Shown: positions 9,617-18,886, counted from the first letter of the stretch. The stretch: 45,638 bases of DNA from Bacteroidota bacterium (GCA_017860345.1 JAFNAV010000041.1:1-45638), one strand, 5' to 3'. The notes: generated from the letters alone by a model not told the origin. A program made the numbers and translations.

Positions 9617-10480
9617 TTATAACACCATATCTGGTTCGTTCCCTGCATGTTTATACGTTTGAAATAACTGTATGGCTTCTTTAGCCTGCTTTACATCATG
9701 CACCCTCAGGATAGAAGCACCACCGGCAAGTGCCAGCATATTTAGTGCAGTGGTACCGTTTAGCGCATCTTCCGGTTTTATATTCAGGGTTTTACAAATC
9801 ATTGACTTTCTTGAAAGGCCAGCCAGCAAAGGAACTCCAAGCTCGCTAAAGTAACTCAACTTATTCAGCAATTCAAAGTTTTGTAAAGTAGTTTTAGCAA
9901 AACCAAATCCGGGGTCAACAATAATATCATTTACCCCCAGCAGCCTGAGTCGGGCTATCTGTTTCTGCAAAAAAGCAATTACCTCCGAAACCACATCCGT
10001 GTAGTCAGTATTTTGTTGCATATTTTGCGGAGTTCCACGCGTGTGCATCAGTATATAAGCCGCATCAAGTCCGGCAACAGTTTCAAACATCAGCCTATCG
10101 AGCGTTCCTCCACCAATGTCGTTGATAATGCCCACGCCGTAGTTGGTAACCACATGCTGAGCCACATTGGCGCGGAAGGTATCTACCGACATGATCAGGT
10201 CAGGAAATCTTTTGACAACCGCTTCAATCCCTTCGGACAAGCGCTTTATCTCCATGTCGGGCGATATATCCTCGGCCTGCGGTCTGGTGGAATATCCCCC
10301 GAAATCGATAATTTCGGCCCCGTCAGCCAGCATGTTTTCTACCGTATGCAAAAGCCCCCTGCCCGCATGATACCTGCTCTCGGCAAAGAACGAATCAGGA
10401 GTAAGATTTACAATACCCATAACTACCGGACTGCTTAAGTCGAGTAGTTTTCCGTTTATTTTTATCTGATGTTTAAACAT
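9617..10480 (-). CDS. folP: Dihydropteroate synthase
   Basis: The enzyme condenses 4-aminobenzoate with the pterin pyrophosphate in folate synthesis. It has 287 residues from the ATG at 10480 (an upstream GTG would add five). Motifs are MGIVNLTPDSFF for pterin-loop binding, IDFGGYSTRPQAE, IINDIGGG, DPGFGFAKTTLQNFELL, LSRKSMI and the C-terminal LRVHDV. All normal catalytic landmarks are present. It is the first gene of the folP-cdaA pair. Confidence 0.93.
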   Translation of the reverse strand: MFKHQIKINGKLLDLSSPVVMGIVNLTPDSFFAESRYHAGRGLLHTVENMLADGAEIIDFGGYSTRPQAEDISPDMEIKRLSEGIEAVVKRFPDLIMSVDTFRANVAQHVVTNYGVGIINDIGGGTLDRLMFETVAGLDAAYILMHTRGTPQNMQQNTDYTDVVSEVIAFLQKQIARLRLLGVNDIIVDPGFGFAKTTLQNFELLNKLSYFSELGVPLLAGLSRKSMICKTLNIKPEDALNGTTALNMLALAGGASILRVHDVKQAKEAIQLFQTYKHAGNEPDMVL

Positions 10481-10831
10481 AAAAGATTGAATCACAATAA
10501 TTATATCATTGATTAATCTGTTTACAAAAGTAAGAAAAATAGTGATAGCCCCGACTCAGGTAATTAATAAAACATTAAAAAAATGATAGTTCGGAAAAGG
10601 AACAAAGCAGCCCCTGCAAATAAACGGGATATTTGGTGTTTCTGTTTTTTTTGATAAAAATTTATTTGCTCATATACGTTATTTAAAAAAAATGAGTTAT
10701 ATAAATGGTGTTTTAAGCGTAAACTATTAAAAAAAGCCCGCTAACAATACGATGTAAAAGAAAAAAATACTATTTTTGCAAAGTTGTTTTAAATACTTCA
10801 ATATAAAGTAAAAATACAATCATATCTACTT
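10481..10831. other. Divergent intergenic region folP / gldJ
   Basis: This is an AT-rich 351-base stretch with no coding sequence. A promoter-like box for gldJ is present at 10771. No hairpin or repeat was recognised in the rest. Confidence 0.6.
10771..10778 (+). promoter_or_regulatory. Promoter -7 element for gldJ
   Basis: TATTTTTG followed by CAAAG fits TAnnTTTG, 54 bases before the gldJ start. No clear TTG box is seen at about 20 bases upstream. Confidence 0.4.
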
Positions 10832-12313
10832 ATGAAAATAAAAACAATAGCCAGGTTTACACTTGTACTTGCAGGAGTTGCTCTGATTTTTGCTTTCGGA
10901 AAAAAGAGCGAAAAGGTATCGAGGGTAACCGGTTGGAAATACAATGACAAAGCAGGTACCGGATTCATCGTAAAGCCGGGTTACAAAACCAATGTCCCTA
11001 TGGGCATGGTTGCTATCGAAGGAGGTTCGTTTACGATTGGTGAAAAAGGCGAATATGTTACTGCTCCGCGCGACAACAAGCGTCGTAGAATTACAGTAAG
11101 TTCTTTTTATATGGATCAATACGAAATTCGTAATCTGGATTGGCAGGAATATATCAACTGGATGCAACTCGTATTTGGTAACTCGGCTCCTCAGCTTGTA
11201 AAAAAAGCCAAACCCGACGAAACAATCTGGCGCGAAGAACTGGCCTACAACGAGCCTTACCTGCGCAATTACTTTACACATCCGGCGTTCAACCAGTATC
11301 CTATTGTGGGGGTTACCTGGGAGCAGGCTATGGATTACTGCTCGTGGCGTACCGACCGTGTAAACGAACGTGCTCTGATAGAAGCCGGCGTTATTGCAGC
11401 TCCCGATTTCGCGAAACTCTCAGGCCTGAGTCACGACGAAGTAAGAACAAACTTTGTATTCAATACTCAAAAATATCTTTTGCAATCGACCTACCAGCCG
11501 CCGGTTGGAAAAAAACCGAAAACCGACCTTTTTGGCAAAGCCCGCAAGGTGGACATGGCTGATGGTATTTTGTTCTCAGACTACCGTTTACCTACTGAGG
11601 CCGAATGGGAATTTGCAGCCTATGCACTCAAAGCCGGCAAAGACGGACTGGTGCCGCAGGGAAAAATTTACCCATGGTCGGGCGCTCAGGTGCGTAACCC
11701 TAATAAAAAACAACTGGGTCAGATGATGGCCAACTTTGTACGTGGCCGTGGTGATATGATGGGTACATCGGGCAAGCTGAATGACAAAGCCATCACTACT
11801 GCTCCGGTAGACTGGTATTACCCGAATGATTTTGGACTTTACAACATGGCCGGTAACGTTAATGAATGGGTGCTTGATGTATACCGCTCAACCAGCTATG
11901 ATGAGGTAGCCGAATATAACTCTTACCGTGGCAATGTATACCTGTTACCTAAGCCATCGGGTAAAGACGAAAAAGGGCTTGACCTTTACCGGATCGACGA
12001 AATGGGAAGAATACAGAACGACAGTATTGTGGATGTGCGCAACTTCAAAGATGGCGATCCTCAGTCGCAAATAAACTTTAAGTTAGCCAACCCCTTACAG
12101 GCTGTAAACGACACTTTGGATATTACCGATGTGCTTCGCCCTGTGGTATCTAACAAAACCAGAGTATATAAAGGAGGTTCCTGGAAAGACCGTGTATACT
12201 GGCTCGACCCCTCTACACGTCGCTACCTCGAACAGGATAAATGTGCTAACGACATTGGTTTCCGCTGTGCCATGAGTATGGTTGGAGATATGAACCAGGG
12301 TAATAAGAAATAA
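10832..12313 (+). CDS. gldJ: GldJ-like SUMF1-domain protein of gliding/T9SS machinery
   Basis: The protein is 493 residues with a formylglycine-generating-enzyme-like fold (GMVAIEGGSFTIG ... RRRITVSSFYMDQYEIRNLDWQEY ... YPIVGVTWEQAMDYCSWRTDRVNE ... DYRLPTEAEWEFAA ... GLYNMAGNVNEWVLDVY ... GGSWKDR ... IGFRCAM). The opening RVTGWKYND and the insert patterns match GldJ better than GldK. GldJ/GldK support the type IX secretion system at the periplasmic side of the outer membrane. Family members are lipoproteins, yet here the signal-like segment (FTLVLAGVALIFAFGKKSEK) has no Cys. It is a single-gene unit closed by a terminator. The fold is certain; the GldJ assignment is likely. Confidence 0.82.
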   Translation: MKIKTIARFTLVLAGVALIFAFGKKSEKVSRVTGWKYNDKAGTGFIVKPGYKTNVPMGMVAIEGGSFTIGEKGEYVTAPRDNKRRRITVSSFYMDQYEIRNLDWQEYINWMQLVFGNSAPQLVKKAKPDETIWREELAYNEPYLRNYFTHPAFNQYPIVGVTWEQAMDYCSWRTDRVNERALIEAGVIAAPDFAKLSGLSHDEVRTNFVFNTQKYLLQSTYQPPVGKKPKTDLFGKARKVDMADGILFSDYRLPTEAEWEFAAYALKAGKDGLVPQGKIYPWSGAQVRNPNKKQLGQMMANFVRGRGDMMGTSGKLNDKAITTAPVDWYYPNDFGLYNMAGNVNEWVLDVYRSTSYDEVAEYNSYRGNVYLLPKPSGKDEKGLDLYRIDEMGRIQNDSIVDVRNFKDGDPQSQINFKLANPLQAVNDTLDITDVLRPVVSNKTRVYKGGSWKDRVYWLDPSTRRYLEQDKCANDIGFRCAMSMVGDMNQGNKK

Positions 12314-12337
12314 TGGTTTTTTGAACAACATACTAAA

Positions 12338-12372
12338 GAGCACCTGATTAAATCAAAATCAGGTGCTTTTTT
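12338..12372 (+). terminator. Intrinsic terminator after gldJ
   Basis: AGCACCTGATT pairs with AATCAGGTGCT across a short loop and is followed by a run of six T. Confidence 0.85.
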
Positions 12373-12397
12373 GTACCTGTATATCACCGAAAATTTG

Positions 12398-12405
12398 TAA
12401 TTTTG
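12398..12405 (+). promoter_or_regulatory. Promoter -7 element for asnS
   Basis: TAATTTTG followed by CAG fits TAnnTTTG. The best TTG lies 24 bases upstream, slightly far. The predicted start leaves a leader of about 45 bases. Confidence 0.45.
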
Positions 12406-12454
12406 CAGTCCTGTTTCAATGACAGGAATTTTTTTATCAAAACAAACAAAGATT

Positions 12455-13852
12455 ATGACCAGAACAGTTATTGCTGATGCTTTAAAACGTACCGATGCAG
12501 GTGCCGTAGTGAATGTAAAAGGCTGGGTAAGAACCCGGCGGGGTAATAAAAATGTAAGCTTCATTGCATTAAATGATGGTTCCACCATAAATAATATTCA
12601 GATAGTAGCCGATAACGAAAAATTTGGCGAAGAATATCTGAAACCAATCACCACGGGCGCTTGTATTAGCGTTACGGGGCAGCTTGTTGAGTCGCTTGGC
12701 AAGGGACAGACTGTGGAAATTCAGGCCAATGAAATAGAAATATATGGTACTGCCGACCCCGAAACATATCCTTTGCAGAAAAAAGGACATACGCTCGAAT
12801 TCCTGCGCGAGATAGCCCACCTGCGTCCACGTACCAATACTTTCGGAGCGGTTTTTCGTATTCGCCACCACATGGCCATGGCGGTTCACCGTTTCTTTCA
12901 TGAACGCGGATTTTTTTATTTCCATACGCCCATTATCACCGCTTCGGATTGCGAAGGTGCCGGACAAATGTTTCAGGTTACCACAATGAACCTGTACGAC
13001 TTGAAAAAAGACGAAAGCGGCGCCATCAAATATGATAATGATTTTTTTGGCAAACAGGCCAGTCTGACGGTATCCGGTCAGCTCGAAGGCGAATTGGCAG
13101 CCATGTCTATGGGTGCTATCTATACATTTGGGCCAACATTCCGTGCCGAAAACTCCAATACTCCACGCCACTTGTCAGAGTTCTGGATGATAGAGCCCGA
13201 AGTTGCCTTCAACGAAATTGAAGAAAATATGCAGCTTGCTCAGGATTTTATTCAGTACTGCATACGCTGGGCGCTTGATAACTGTAAAGACGACCTGGAT
13301 TTCCTGTGCGAAATGTACGATAAGGAATTATATGACCGTCTGAACTTTGTGGTAAACAATGACTTTAAACGCCTGACATATACCGAAGGTGTAGAAATAC
13401 TAAAGGCCGCAGTAGCCAAAGGGCATAAATTTGAATTTCCGGTTGACTGGGGAACCGATTTACAGTCGGAGCACGAACGCTATCTGGTAGAAGTACACTT
13501 CAAAAAACCGGTGATACTGACTGATTACCCCAAAGAAATAAAATCGTTTTACATGAAGCAAAACGAAGATGGAAAAACGGTACGTGCCATGGATGTACTT
13601 TTCCCGAAAATTGGCGAAATCATTGGTGGTTCGCAACGTGAAGAAGACTACGAAAAGCTGAAAAAACGTGCTGCCGAAATGGAAGTTCCCGAGAAAGACA
13701 TTTGGTGGTATCTGGACACACGTCGCTTTGGAACAGCCCCTCACTCGGGCTTTGGTCTGGGCTTCGAGCGCCTGTTGCTTTTCGTTACAGGAATGTCCAA
13801 CATCAGAGATGTAATACCTTTTCCAAGAACGCCGAACAATGCAGACTTTTAA
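12455..13852 (+). CDS. asnS: Asparaginyl-tRNA synthetase
   Basis: The class IIb synthetase charges tRNA-Asn. The ATG at 12455 gives 465 residues, the normal size; a start at 12419 would add an unconserved 12-residue tail. The N-terminal OB-fold reads [19 protein letters not shown]. Class II motif 2 is visible in [16 protein letters not shown] and motif 3 in [12 protein letters not shown]. It ends with [16 protein letters not shown], the family's usual terminus. It is probably a single-gene unit. Confidence 0.96.
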   Translation: MTRTVIADALKRTDAGAVVNVKGWVRTRRGNKNVSFIALNDGSTINNIQIVADNEKFGEEYLKPITTGACISVTGQLVESLGKGQTVEIQANEIEIYGTADPETYPLQKKGHTLEFLREIAHLRPRTNTFGAVFRIRHHMAMAVHRFFHERGFFYFHTPIITASDCEGAGQMFQVTTMNLYDLKKDESGAIKYDNDFFGKQASLTVSGQLEGELAAMSMGAIYTFGPTFRAENSNTPRHLSEFWMIEPEVAFNEIEENMQLAQDFIQYCIRWALDNCKDDLDFLCEMYDKELYDRLNFVVNNDFKRLTYTEGVEILKAAVAKGHKFEFPVDWGTDLQSEHERYLVEVHFKKPVILTDYPKEIKSFYMKQNEDGKTVRAMDVLFPKIGEIIGGSQREEDYEKLKKRAAEMEVPEKDIWWYLDTRRFGTAPHSGFGLGFERLLLFVTGMSNIRDVIPFPRTPNNADF

Positions 13853-13963
13853 TTTGTTGTAATGAACGATTTGCTTTTTATAAACAAAGGCCTGAAAGCC
13901 GCGGTTATATTAAGCAAATTGTTGACCGTATCATAAAAATCACTATTTCAATTAAAATAAATA

Positions 13964-15808
13964 ATGAGCAATTTAAAGAAGACCGAACTTGAAAATGTAG
14001 TAGTGCGTTTCTCCGGCGATTCCGGCGACGGAATGCAGCTTACCGGTACGCTTTTTTCAAACCTTTCGGCAATTTTAGGTAACGAGATATCTACATTCCC
14101 TGATTTTCCGTCCGAAATTCGGGCTCCTCAGGGTACACTGGGAGGTGTTTCTGGTTTTCAGGTTCACTTAGGAGCCTCTAAAATCTATACTCCGGGCGAC
14201 GATGCCGATGTGCTTGTAGCAATGAATCCTGCCGCGCTGAAGGTAAATGCCAACGGCATAAAAAGGGGTGGAGTACTCATCATCGACGAAGATTCTTTTC
14301 AGAAATCCGACCTTGATAAAGCCGGATTTAAAACAGAAAACCCATTTGAAGAAATCGGCATTTCAGATACCATACAACTGATACCGGCTCCACTCACCAC
14401 GCTCACACAGAGCAGTCTGGAGGGTTACAATCTTGACAACAAATCGGTATTGAGAAGTAAAAACATGTTTGCTCTCGGTCTTATTTGCTGGTTGTTCAAC
14501 CGGCCTATTGATCAGGCTATACATTTTTTGCAGAACAAATTCAGCAAGAAACCTTCGATACTCGAAGCCAACATTAAGGTACTTACCGATGGATATAATT
14601 ATGGTAATAATCTGCATCTTTCGGTGTCGACTTATACCATCGAAAAATCGCACGAATTACCGAAAGGCCGTTACACCAGCATCAACGGTAACAAAGCCGC
14701 ATCGTGGGGATTGATAGCCGCTGCCGAAAAGGCCGGCCTTGAACTCTTCCTGGGCAGTTACCCCATTACGCCTGCCAGCGACATTATGCACGAGCTGGCC
14801 GTTCACAAAAGTCTTGGCGTAAAGGTAGTACAGGCCGAAGACGAAATTGCCGGTATTACTATTGCTTTGGGAGCATCCTTTGCAGGAGCATTGGCTGCCA
14901 CCAGCACTTCAGGCCCCGGTTTGGCTCTGAAGTCTGAGGCTATCGGTTTGGCAGTGATGGCCGAATTGCCTATCGTTGTTATCGACGTTATGCGCGGTGG
15001 CCCATCAACAGGCTTACCTACTAAAACCGAGCAAACCGACCTGCTACAGGCTTTGTACGGACGCAATGGCGAGAGCCCTGCCGTAGTGATGGCAGCAAGC
15101 ACTCCGGCTGATTGCTTTCACTATGCTTATATGGCTTCCAAAATTGCACTTGAGCATATGACTCCCGTAATACTGCTTACCGATGCCTTTATTGGCAATG
15201 GTACCTCGTTATGGAAACTGCCTAAACTGGCTCAGTTGCCCGATATTAAACCTAATTTTGTACAGCCGGATATGGTGGACGTAAAAGTAACCACCCGCAA
15301 CGAAATAACCAAAGCCCGCTACTGGAGTATCCCGGGCATGGAAGGTTTCGGACATCGCAACGGAGGCCTCGAAAAAGATTACATTACCGGAGCCATCTCG
15401 TCCGATCCTCTGAACCACGAGAAAATGGTAGCCACCCGTCAGGAAAAAATTGATTACATCAGCCATATCATTCCTGAACTACAGGTAGAAGGCGACCCCG
15501 ATGCCGAAATGCTGGTTATTAGCTGGGGCTCTACACACGGACACCTGATGACGGCCGTTTCGTCGCTCAACAAGCAAGGACACAAAGTAGCATTAGCACA
15601 TTTCAGCTATATCAACCCGCTACCCAAAAACACTGCCGAAGTAATTAAGCGTTACAAAAAAGTAGTGGTTTGCGAGCTCAACAGCGGACAGTTTGCCACT
15701 TACCTGCGGTCAAAAGTGCCCGGAGAGTATTTACAGTACAACAAAGTTCAGGGGCAACCATTTACGGTAGCCGAACTTGAAGAAGATTTTAAAGAACTGC
15801 TGAAGTAA
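13964..15808 (+). CDS. korA: 2-oxoglutarate:ferredoxin oxidoreductase, fused gamma-alpha subunit
   Basis: The 614-residue protein contains a gamma domain (about 1-190; VVVRFSGDSGDGMQLTGTLF) joined to an alpha domain (about 230-614; YPITPASDIMHELA, GGPSTGLPTKTEQTDL, SWGSTHGHLM). With KorB it oxidatively decarboxylates 2-oxoglutarate to succinyl-CoA and reduces ferredoxin, or runs in the reductive direction in anaerobes. The start at 13964 follows asnS by 111 bases. korB follows 22 bases after the stop, so the two form an operon. A related 2-oxoacid substrate cannot be fully excluded. Confidence 0.92.
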   Translation: MSNLKKTELENVVVRFSGDSGDGMQLTGTLFSNLSAILGNEISTFPDFPSEIRAPQGTLGGVSGFQVHLGASKIYTPGDDADVLVAMNPAALKVNANGIKRGGVLIIDEDSFQKSDLDKAGFKTENPFEEIGISDTIQLIPAPLTTLTQSSLEGYNLDNKSVLRSKNMFALGLICWLFNRPIDQAIHFLQNKFSKKPSILEANIKVLTDGYNYGNNLHLSVSTYTIEKSHELPKGRYTSINGNKAASWGLIAAAEKAGLELFLGSYPITPASDIMHELAVHKSLGVKVVQAEDEIAGITIALGASFAGALAATSTSGPGLALKSEAIGLAVMAELPIVVIDVMRGGPSTGLPTKTEQTDLLQALYGRNGESPAVVMAASTPADCFHYAYMASKIALEHMTPVILLTDAFIGNGTSLWKLPKLAQLPDIKPNFVQPDMVDVKVTTRNEITKARYWSIPGMEGFGHRNGGLEKDYITGAISSDPLNHEKMVATRQEKIDYISHIIPELQVEGDPDAEMLVISWGSTHGHLMTAVSSLNKQGHKVALAHFSYINPLPKNTAEVIKRYKKVVVCELNSGQFATYLRSKVPGEYLQYNKVQGQPFTVAELEEDFKELLK

Positions 15809-15830
15809 TTCAGACAAAAAATTTTGGAGT

Positions 15831-16847
15831 ATGGAAACTACCACATTACAATATACTGCTAAAGATTTTAAAAGCGATCAGTACGTTCGCTGGTGTCCCG
15901 GTTGCGGCGATTATGCCGTGCTCAACACCCTGCAGAAAGCTATGGCCGAAATTGGAGTAGCGCCACATCAAATGGCCGTTATCTCTGGTATCGGTTGTTC
16001 ATCACGTTTGCCTTATTACACTTCGGGCTACGGCTTTCACACCATACACGGACGCGGAGCTGCCGTGGCCACCGGTGTAAAAGTTGCCAACCCCAAGCTG
16101 GCCGTATGGCAAATTACAGGCGATGGCGACTGCTTGGCCATTGGCGGCAATCACTTTATTCACAGCGTACGACGCAACGTGGATATCAACGTATTGCTGT
16201 TCAACAATCAGATTTACGGACTTACCAAAGGCCAATATTCACCAACAACCAAAAAAGGCTACGTAACCAAATCATCGCCTTACGGCACGGTAGAACGTCC
16301 CTTCCGCCCGGCCGAACTTACCTTCGGTTCGCGTGGCACATTCTTCGGTCGCATACTCGATGTCGATCTCAAATCGTCGCAAATGACCATGATAGCCGCT
16401 GCCCGTCACCAGGGAACATCGGTGGTAGAGTGCCTTGTCAACTGCGTTATCTTCAACGACGGCGCACACAGTTGGCTATCCGAAAAAGAAACCCGCTACG
16501 ACCGCGTCGTTATTCTGGAACATGGCAAACCCATGATTTTTGGAAAAAACAGCGACAAAGGACTTGTGCTCGATGGCTTTAACCTGAAAGTAGTAACCCT
16601 TGGCGAAAACGGAATAACCGAAGCCGACATCCTCGTACACGATGCACACTGCGATGACGCTACATTACAGCTCAAGTTAGCCATGATGGAAGGCCCCGAA
16701 TTTCCGGTAGCCTTAGGAGTTATCCGCGACGTAGCAGCCGAAAGTTACGACGAAGCCGTCGAAAATCAGATAGCCGAAGTACAAGCCAAATCAAAAATCA
16801 AATCCTTTGACGACTTGGTAAACTCCTGCGAGCAATGGGACATGTAA
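15831..16847 (+). CDS. korB: 2-oxoglutarate:ferredoxin oxidoreductase, beta subunit
   Basis: The 338-residue thiamine-diphosphate-binding subunit has WCPGCGDYAVLNTLQ near residue 20, carrying Cys ligands for the iron-sulfur cluster. The TPP motif is GDGDCLAIGGNHFIH, followed by VLLFNNQIYGLTKGQ. It lies 22 bases behind korA and is followed by a strong terminator. The length and motifs match KorB/OorB. No gamma or delta subunit gene follows, in line with the gamma domain being fused to KorA. Confidence 0.93.
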   Translation: METTTLQYTAKDFKSDQYVRWCPGCGDYAVLNTLQKAMAEIGVAPHQMAVISGIGCSSRLPYYTSGYGFHTIHGRGAAVATGVKVANPKLAVWQITGDGDCLAIGGNHFIHSVRRNVDINVLLFNNQIYGLTKGQYSPTTKKGYVTKSSPYGTVERPFRPAELTFGSRGTFFGRILDVDLKSSQMTMIAAARHQGTSVVECLVNCVIFNDGAHSWLSEKETRYDRVVILEHGKPMIFGKNSDKGLVLDGFNLKVVTLGENGITEADILVHDAHCDDATLQLKLAMMEGPEFPVALGVIRDVAAESYDEAVENQIAEVQAKSKIKSFDDLVNSCEQWDM

Positions 16848-16912
16848 CCCTGCACAACCTTTAAACGGCCATACAGCAGCAAACAACCCCGCCCTCCGGG
16901 CATAACACGTAC

Positions 16913-16952
16913 AAAAAACGGTATCAATCAACCCGATTGATACCGTTTTTTA
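16913..16952 (+). terminator. Intrinsic terminator of korAB
   Basis: AACGGTATCAATC pairs with GATTGATACCGTT around a short AACCC loop, followed by a T run. Composite repeat copy A begins 12 bases further on. Confidence 0.9.
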
Positions 16953-17122
16953 GTTCAACCCCACAGTCCCTCAATCCCTCAATCCCTCAATCTCTTGGGG
17001 GTGCCCCTCCTACGTCGGGTCGGGCTATCCGCTCCAAGTCCACCCGCTCCGGCATGGCCATCGCCTGCGGCTCAGGCCACACCACAATAATTCGCAAACC
17101 AAACAAAACCCATCCTCACACC

Positions 17123-17152
17123 TTGTTCAGTAAAAAAACTTTATTAACTTTA
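17123..17152 (+). promoter_or_regulatory. Conserved promoter-like block inside the composite repeat
   Basis: TTG, a 19-base spacer and TAACTTTA resemble the Bacteroidota promoter. The block is nearly identical in copies B and C in the same position and orientation, always pointing towards the first gene of an array. Confidence 0.5.
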
Positions 17153-17237
17153 CAGCAGAAATTAAGAACATTAAACCCGTAGAGCCGAAGAAGCCGGAAA
17201 CAAAGGGTAAGACCAACGGATAAGATAGAAGAATTTT

Positions 17238-17330
17238 GAATTAACAAGTTGGATATGTGCACCTGTAGTATTTCTTGTATCTAAAAACAAACATAGTCGA
17301 TATAAGTGTACATACACGGATGTTGGCAGC
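17238..17330 (+). repeat. attC-like hairpin tail of copy A
   Basis: The sequence opens ATTAACAAGTTGGATATGTGC and closes AAGTGTACATACACGGATGTTGGC. The ATATGTGCAC and GTGTACAT arms pair across about 40 bases. Copy C has the same tail ending GTGCACATACACAGATGTTAGC. The outer AAC and GTT boxes resemble the R boxes of integron attC sites. Confidence 0.5.
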
Positions 17331-17422
17331 AAGCCGAAAAAATAAGACAAAAGCAGTGTATCAAAACAGACAAATCATAAAAAGAAAAAAAAGAACTGTG
17401 GAGCGTTAAAGAAATATCTTGG

Positions 17423-17430
17423 TAACTTTG
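17423..17430 (+). promoter_or_regulatory. Promoter -7 element for the DUF1016 gene
   Basis: TAACTTTG fits TAnnTTTG and lies 46 bases before the ATG. No TTG box was found at the expected spacing. Confidence 0.4.
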
Positions 17431-17475
17431 TTCTTTTAATGAACAATATTTAACCCATATTCAAAAATAAAATTT

Positions 17476-18531
17476 ATGGAAATTGAAAAATCAAGTATTC
17501 TTTTGATAAATGATTTAGTTGCTTTAATTGAGAAAGGCAAAAATCAATTGGCTTATGCCGCTAATACCACCATGACTTTAACTTATTGGAATGTGGGCAA
17601 ACGAATAAACAATGAAATTCTTGCTAATCAACGTGCTAAATATGGAAAACAAATTGTCGTATCCGTAGCACGACAATTGACAGTTGAGTATGGTCGAAGT
17701 TTTGAAGAAAAGAATCTGCGTAGAATGATGCAATTTGCTCAAGTTTTTAACGACGAACAAATTGTCGTATCGCTGATACGACAATTGAGTTGGACACATT
17801 TTATTGCATTAATTCCAATAAAAGATGAATTGCAACGTGATTTTTACACGCAAATGTGCCGTATTGAGGGTTGGAATGTAAAAACTCTTCGAGATAAAAT
17901 TGACAGTATGCTTTTTGAACGTACTGCACTAAGTAAGAAACCAGATGACTTAATAAGAGAAGAGCTAAAAGCACTAAAAGAAACTGACAGCTTAACGCCG
18001 GATTTAGTTTTTAAAGACCCTTATTTTCTTGACTTTACAGGTTTGAAAGACACATATTCGGAAAAAACTCTTGAAGATGCAATCCTGCGTGAAATTGAAC
18101 AATTTATTTTAGAACTTGGAAGCGGATTTACTTTTGTTGAAAGGCAAAAGAGAATGATTATTGATGGTGAAGATTTTAAACTTGACTTACTATTCTACCA
18201 TAGGAAATTGAAAAGATTGGTAGCTATTGATTTAAAATTAGGCAAATTTAAATCTGCTTACAAAGGACAAATGGAACTATACCTACGTTGGCTTGAAAAA
18301 TATGATATGCAATCGGGTGAAGAAACCCCATTGGGTTTAATACTTTGTGCAGAGGGAAATAACGAGCAAGTTGAATTGTTGCAACTTGAAAATGCAGGAA
18401 TAAAAATAGCAGAATATCTAACAGATTTACCTGACAAAAAAATACTAAAACAAAAACTTCATGCAACTATTGAGCAAAATAAAAAACGACTTGAATCACA
18501 AAATAATTCGAAAGACTTTGAACTTGATTAA
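17476..18531 (+). CDS. DUF1016 / YhcG-type PD-(D/E)xK nuclease
   Basis: The protein is 351 residues. The N-terminal DUF1016_N domain covers about 1-150 (TYWNVGKRINNEI, YGRSFEEKNLRRMMQFAQVF, RQLSWTHFIALIPIKD). The C-terminal nuclease domain covers about 170-335 (FVERQKRMIIDGEDFKLDL, FYHRKLKRLVAIDLKLGKF), which supplies the D...DLK catalytic pattern. Relatives are mobile-element-associated nucleases, some linked to phage defence or Holliday-junction processing; the role here is unknown. It is the first gene after composite copy A. Two inverted repeats lie inside the coding sequence (17652-17678 and a perfect 12-bp one at 17760-17786). Markedly AT-richer than the core genes. Confidence 0.88.
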   Translation: MEIEKSSILLINDLVALIEKGKNQLAYAANTTMTLTYWNVGKRINNEILANQRAKYGKQIVVSVARQLTVEYGRSFEEKNLRRMMQFAQVFNDEQIVVSLIRQLSWTHFIALIPIKDELQRDFYTQMCRIEGWNVKTLRDKIDSMLFERTALSKKPDDLIREELKALKETDSLTPDLVFKDPYFLDFTGLKDTYSEKTLEDAILREIEQFILELGSGFTFVERQKRMIIDGEDFKLDLLFYHRKLKRLVAIDLKLGKFKSAYKGQMELYLRWLEKYDMQSGEETPLGLILCAEGNNEQVELLQLENAGIKIAEYLTDLPDKKILKQKLHATIEQNKKRLESQNNSKDFELD

Positions 18532-18720
18532 CCATTAAATACTAATCGCCCAAAAAGCAAAAAAAACACAGCAAGAAAGTGTTTATTCTCAAACATCATG
18601 CAGTAGCTTTTTATAATATGGCAAAGCAGTCACAGTCCATTGCTTTTTTGTTCGTTAAGACAGTTGAAGTGCGTTTTGAAAGAAAAAAACAATGAACTGT
18701 GGAGAGTATATTATTTTAGT

Positions 18721-18886
18721 TCTGTGCATTTCGACAGTCCCGATAGGAGTCGGGAGCGCCCGCATTAGCTTCGCTGATTTTCAATTAGCTTCGCTGATTT
18801 TCAATTCACCTTGTCCGCCGCGGCTGACAGTGAACGCAGCCTCCGCCAGCTGGCGGACAAATACCCATAGCCTCGGTCGTTAGCAG
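18721..18886 (+). repeat. attC-like repeat R1 (left box missing)
   Basis: The right end reads GGACAAATACCCATAGCCTCG followed by GTCGTTAGC, the same end as R6 on the other strand. It contains the palindrome TCCGCCAGCTGGCGGA and a tandem duplication of a 20-base module (TTAGCTTCGCTGATTTTCAA). The left CTAAC-type box was not found, so the site is incomplete or diverged. It lies 190 bases after the DUF1016 stop in the same orientation. Confidence 0.7.

Larger units (their letters stand above)
16964..17330 (+). repeat. Composite structured repeat, copy A (left edge of island, facing inward)
   Basis: In order: four octanucleotide units (CAGTCCCT, CAATCCCT twice, CAATCTCT) at 16964-16995; a GC-rich block starting CTTGGGGGTGCCCCTCC and containing CGGGCTATCCGCTCC (to about 17085); the promoter-like block at 17123-17152; a purine-rich linker; and a hairpin tail at 17238-17330. 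Compared with copies B and C, this copy lacks the segment containing TTTCCGCTACTATCCCT; the join falls in a short CACA-like stretch. The GC-rich block recalls dispersed structured elements seen in many Bacteroidota genomes (possibly the Flavo-1 RNA type), but this is from memory and unproven. The DUF1016 gene follows on the same strand. Confidence 0.8.

Noticed and set aside
16964..17330. Composite element as an insertion sequence or group II intron remnant
   Set aside because: None of the copies carries a transposase or reverse-transcriptase frame, and no intron domain V/VI-like end was recognised. The order of parts is conserved, which is unlike random remnants.
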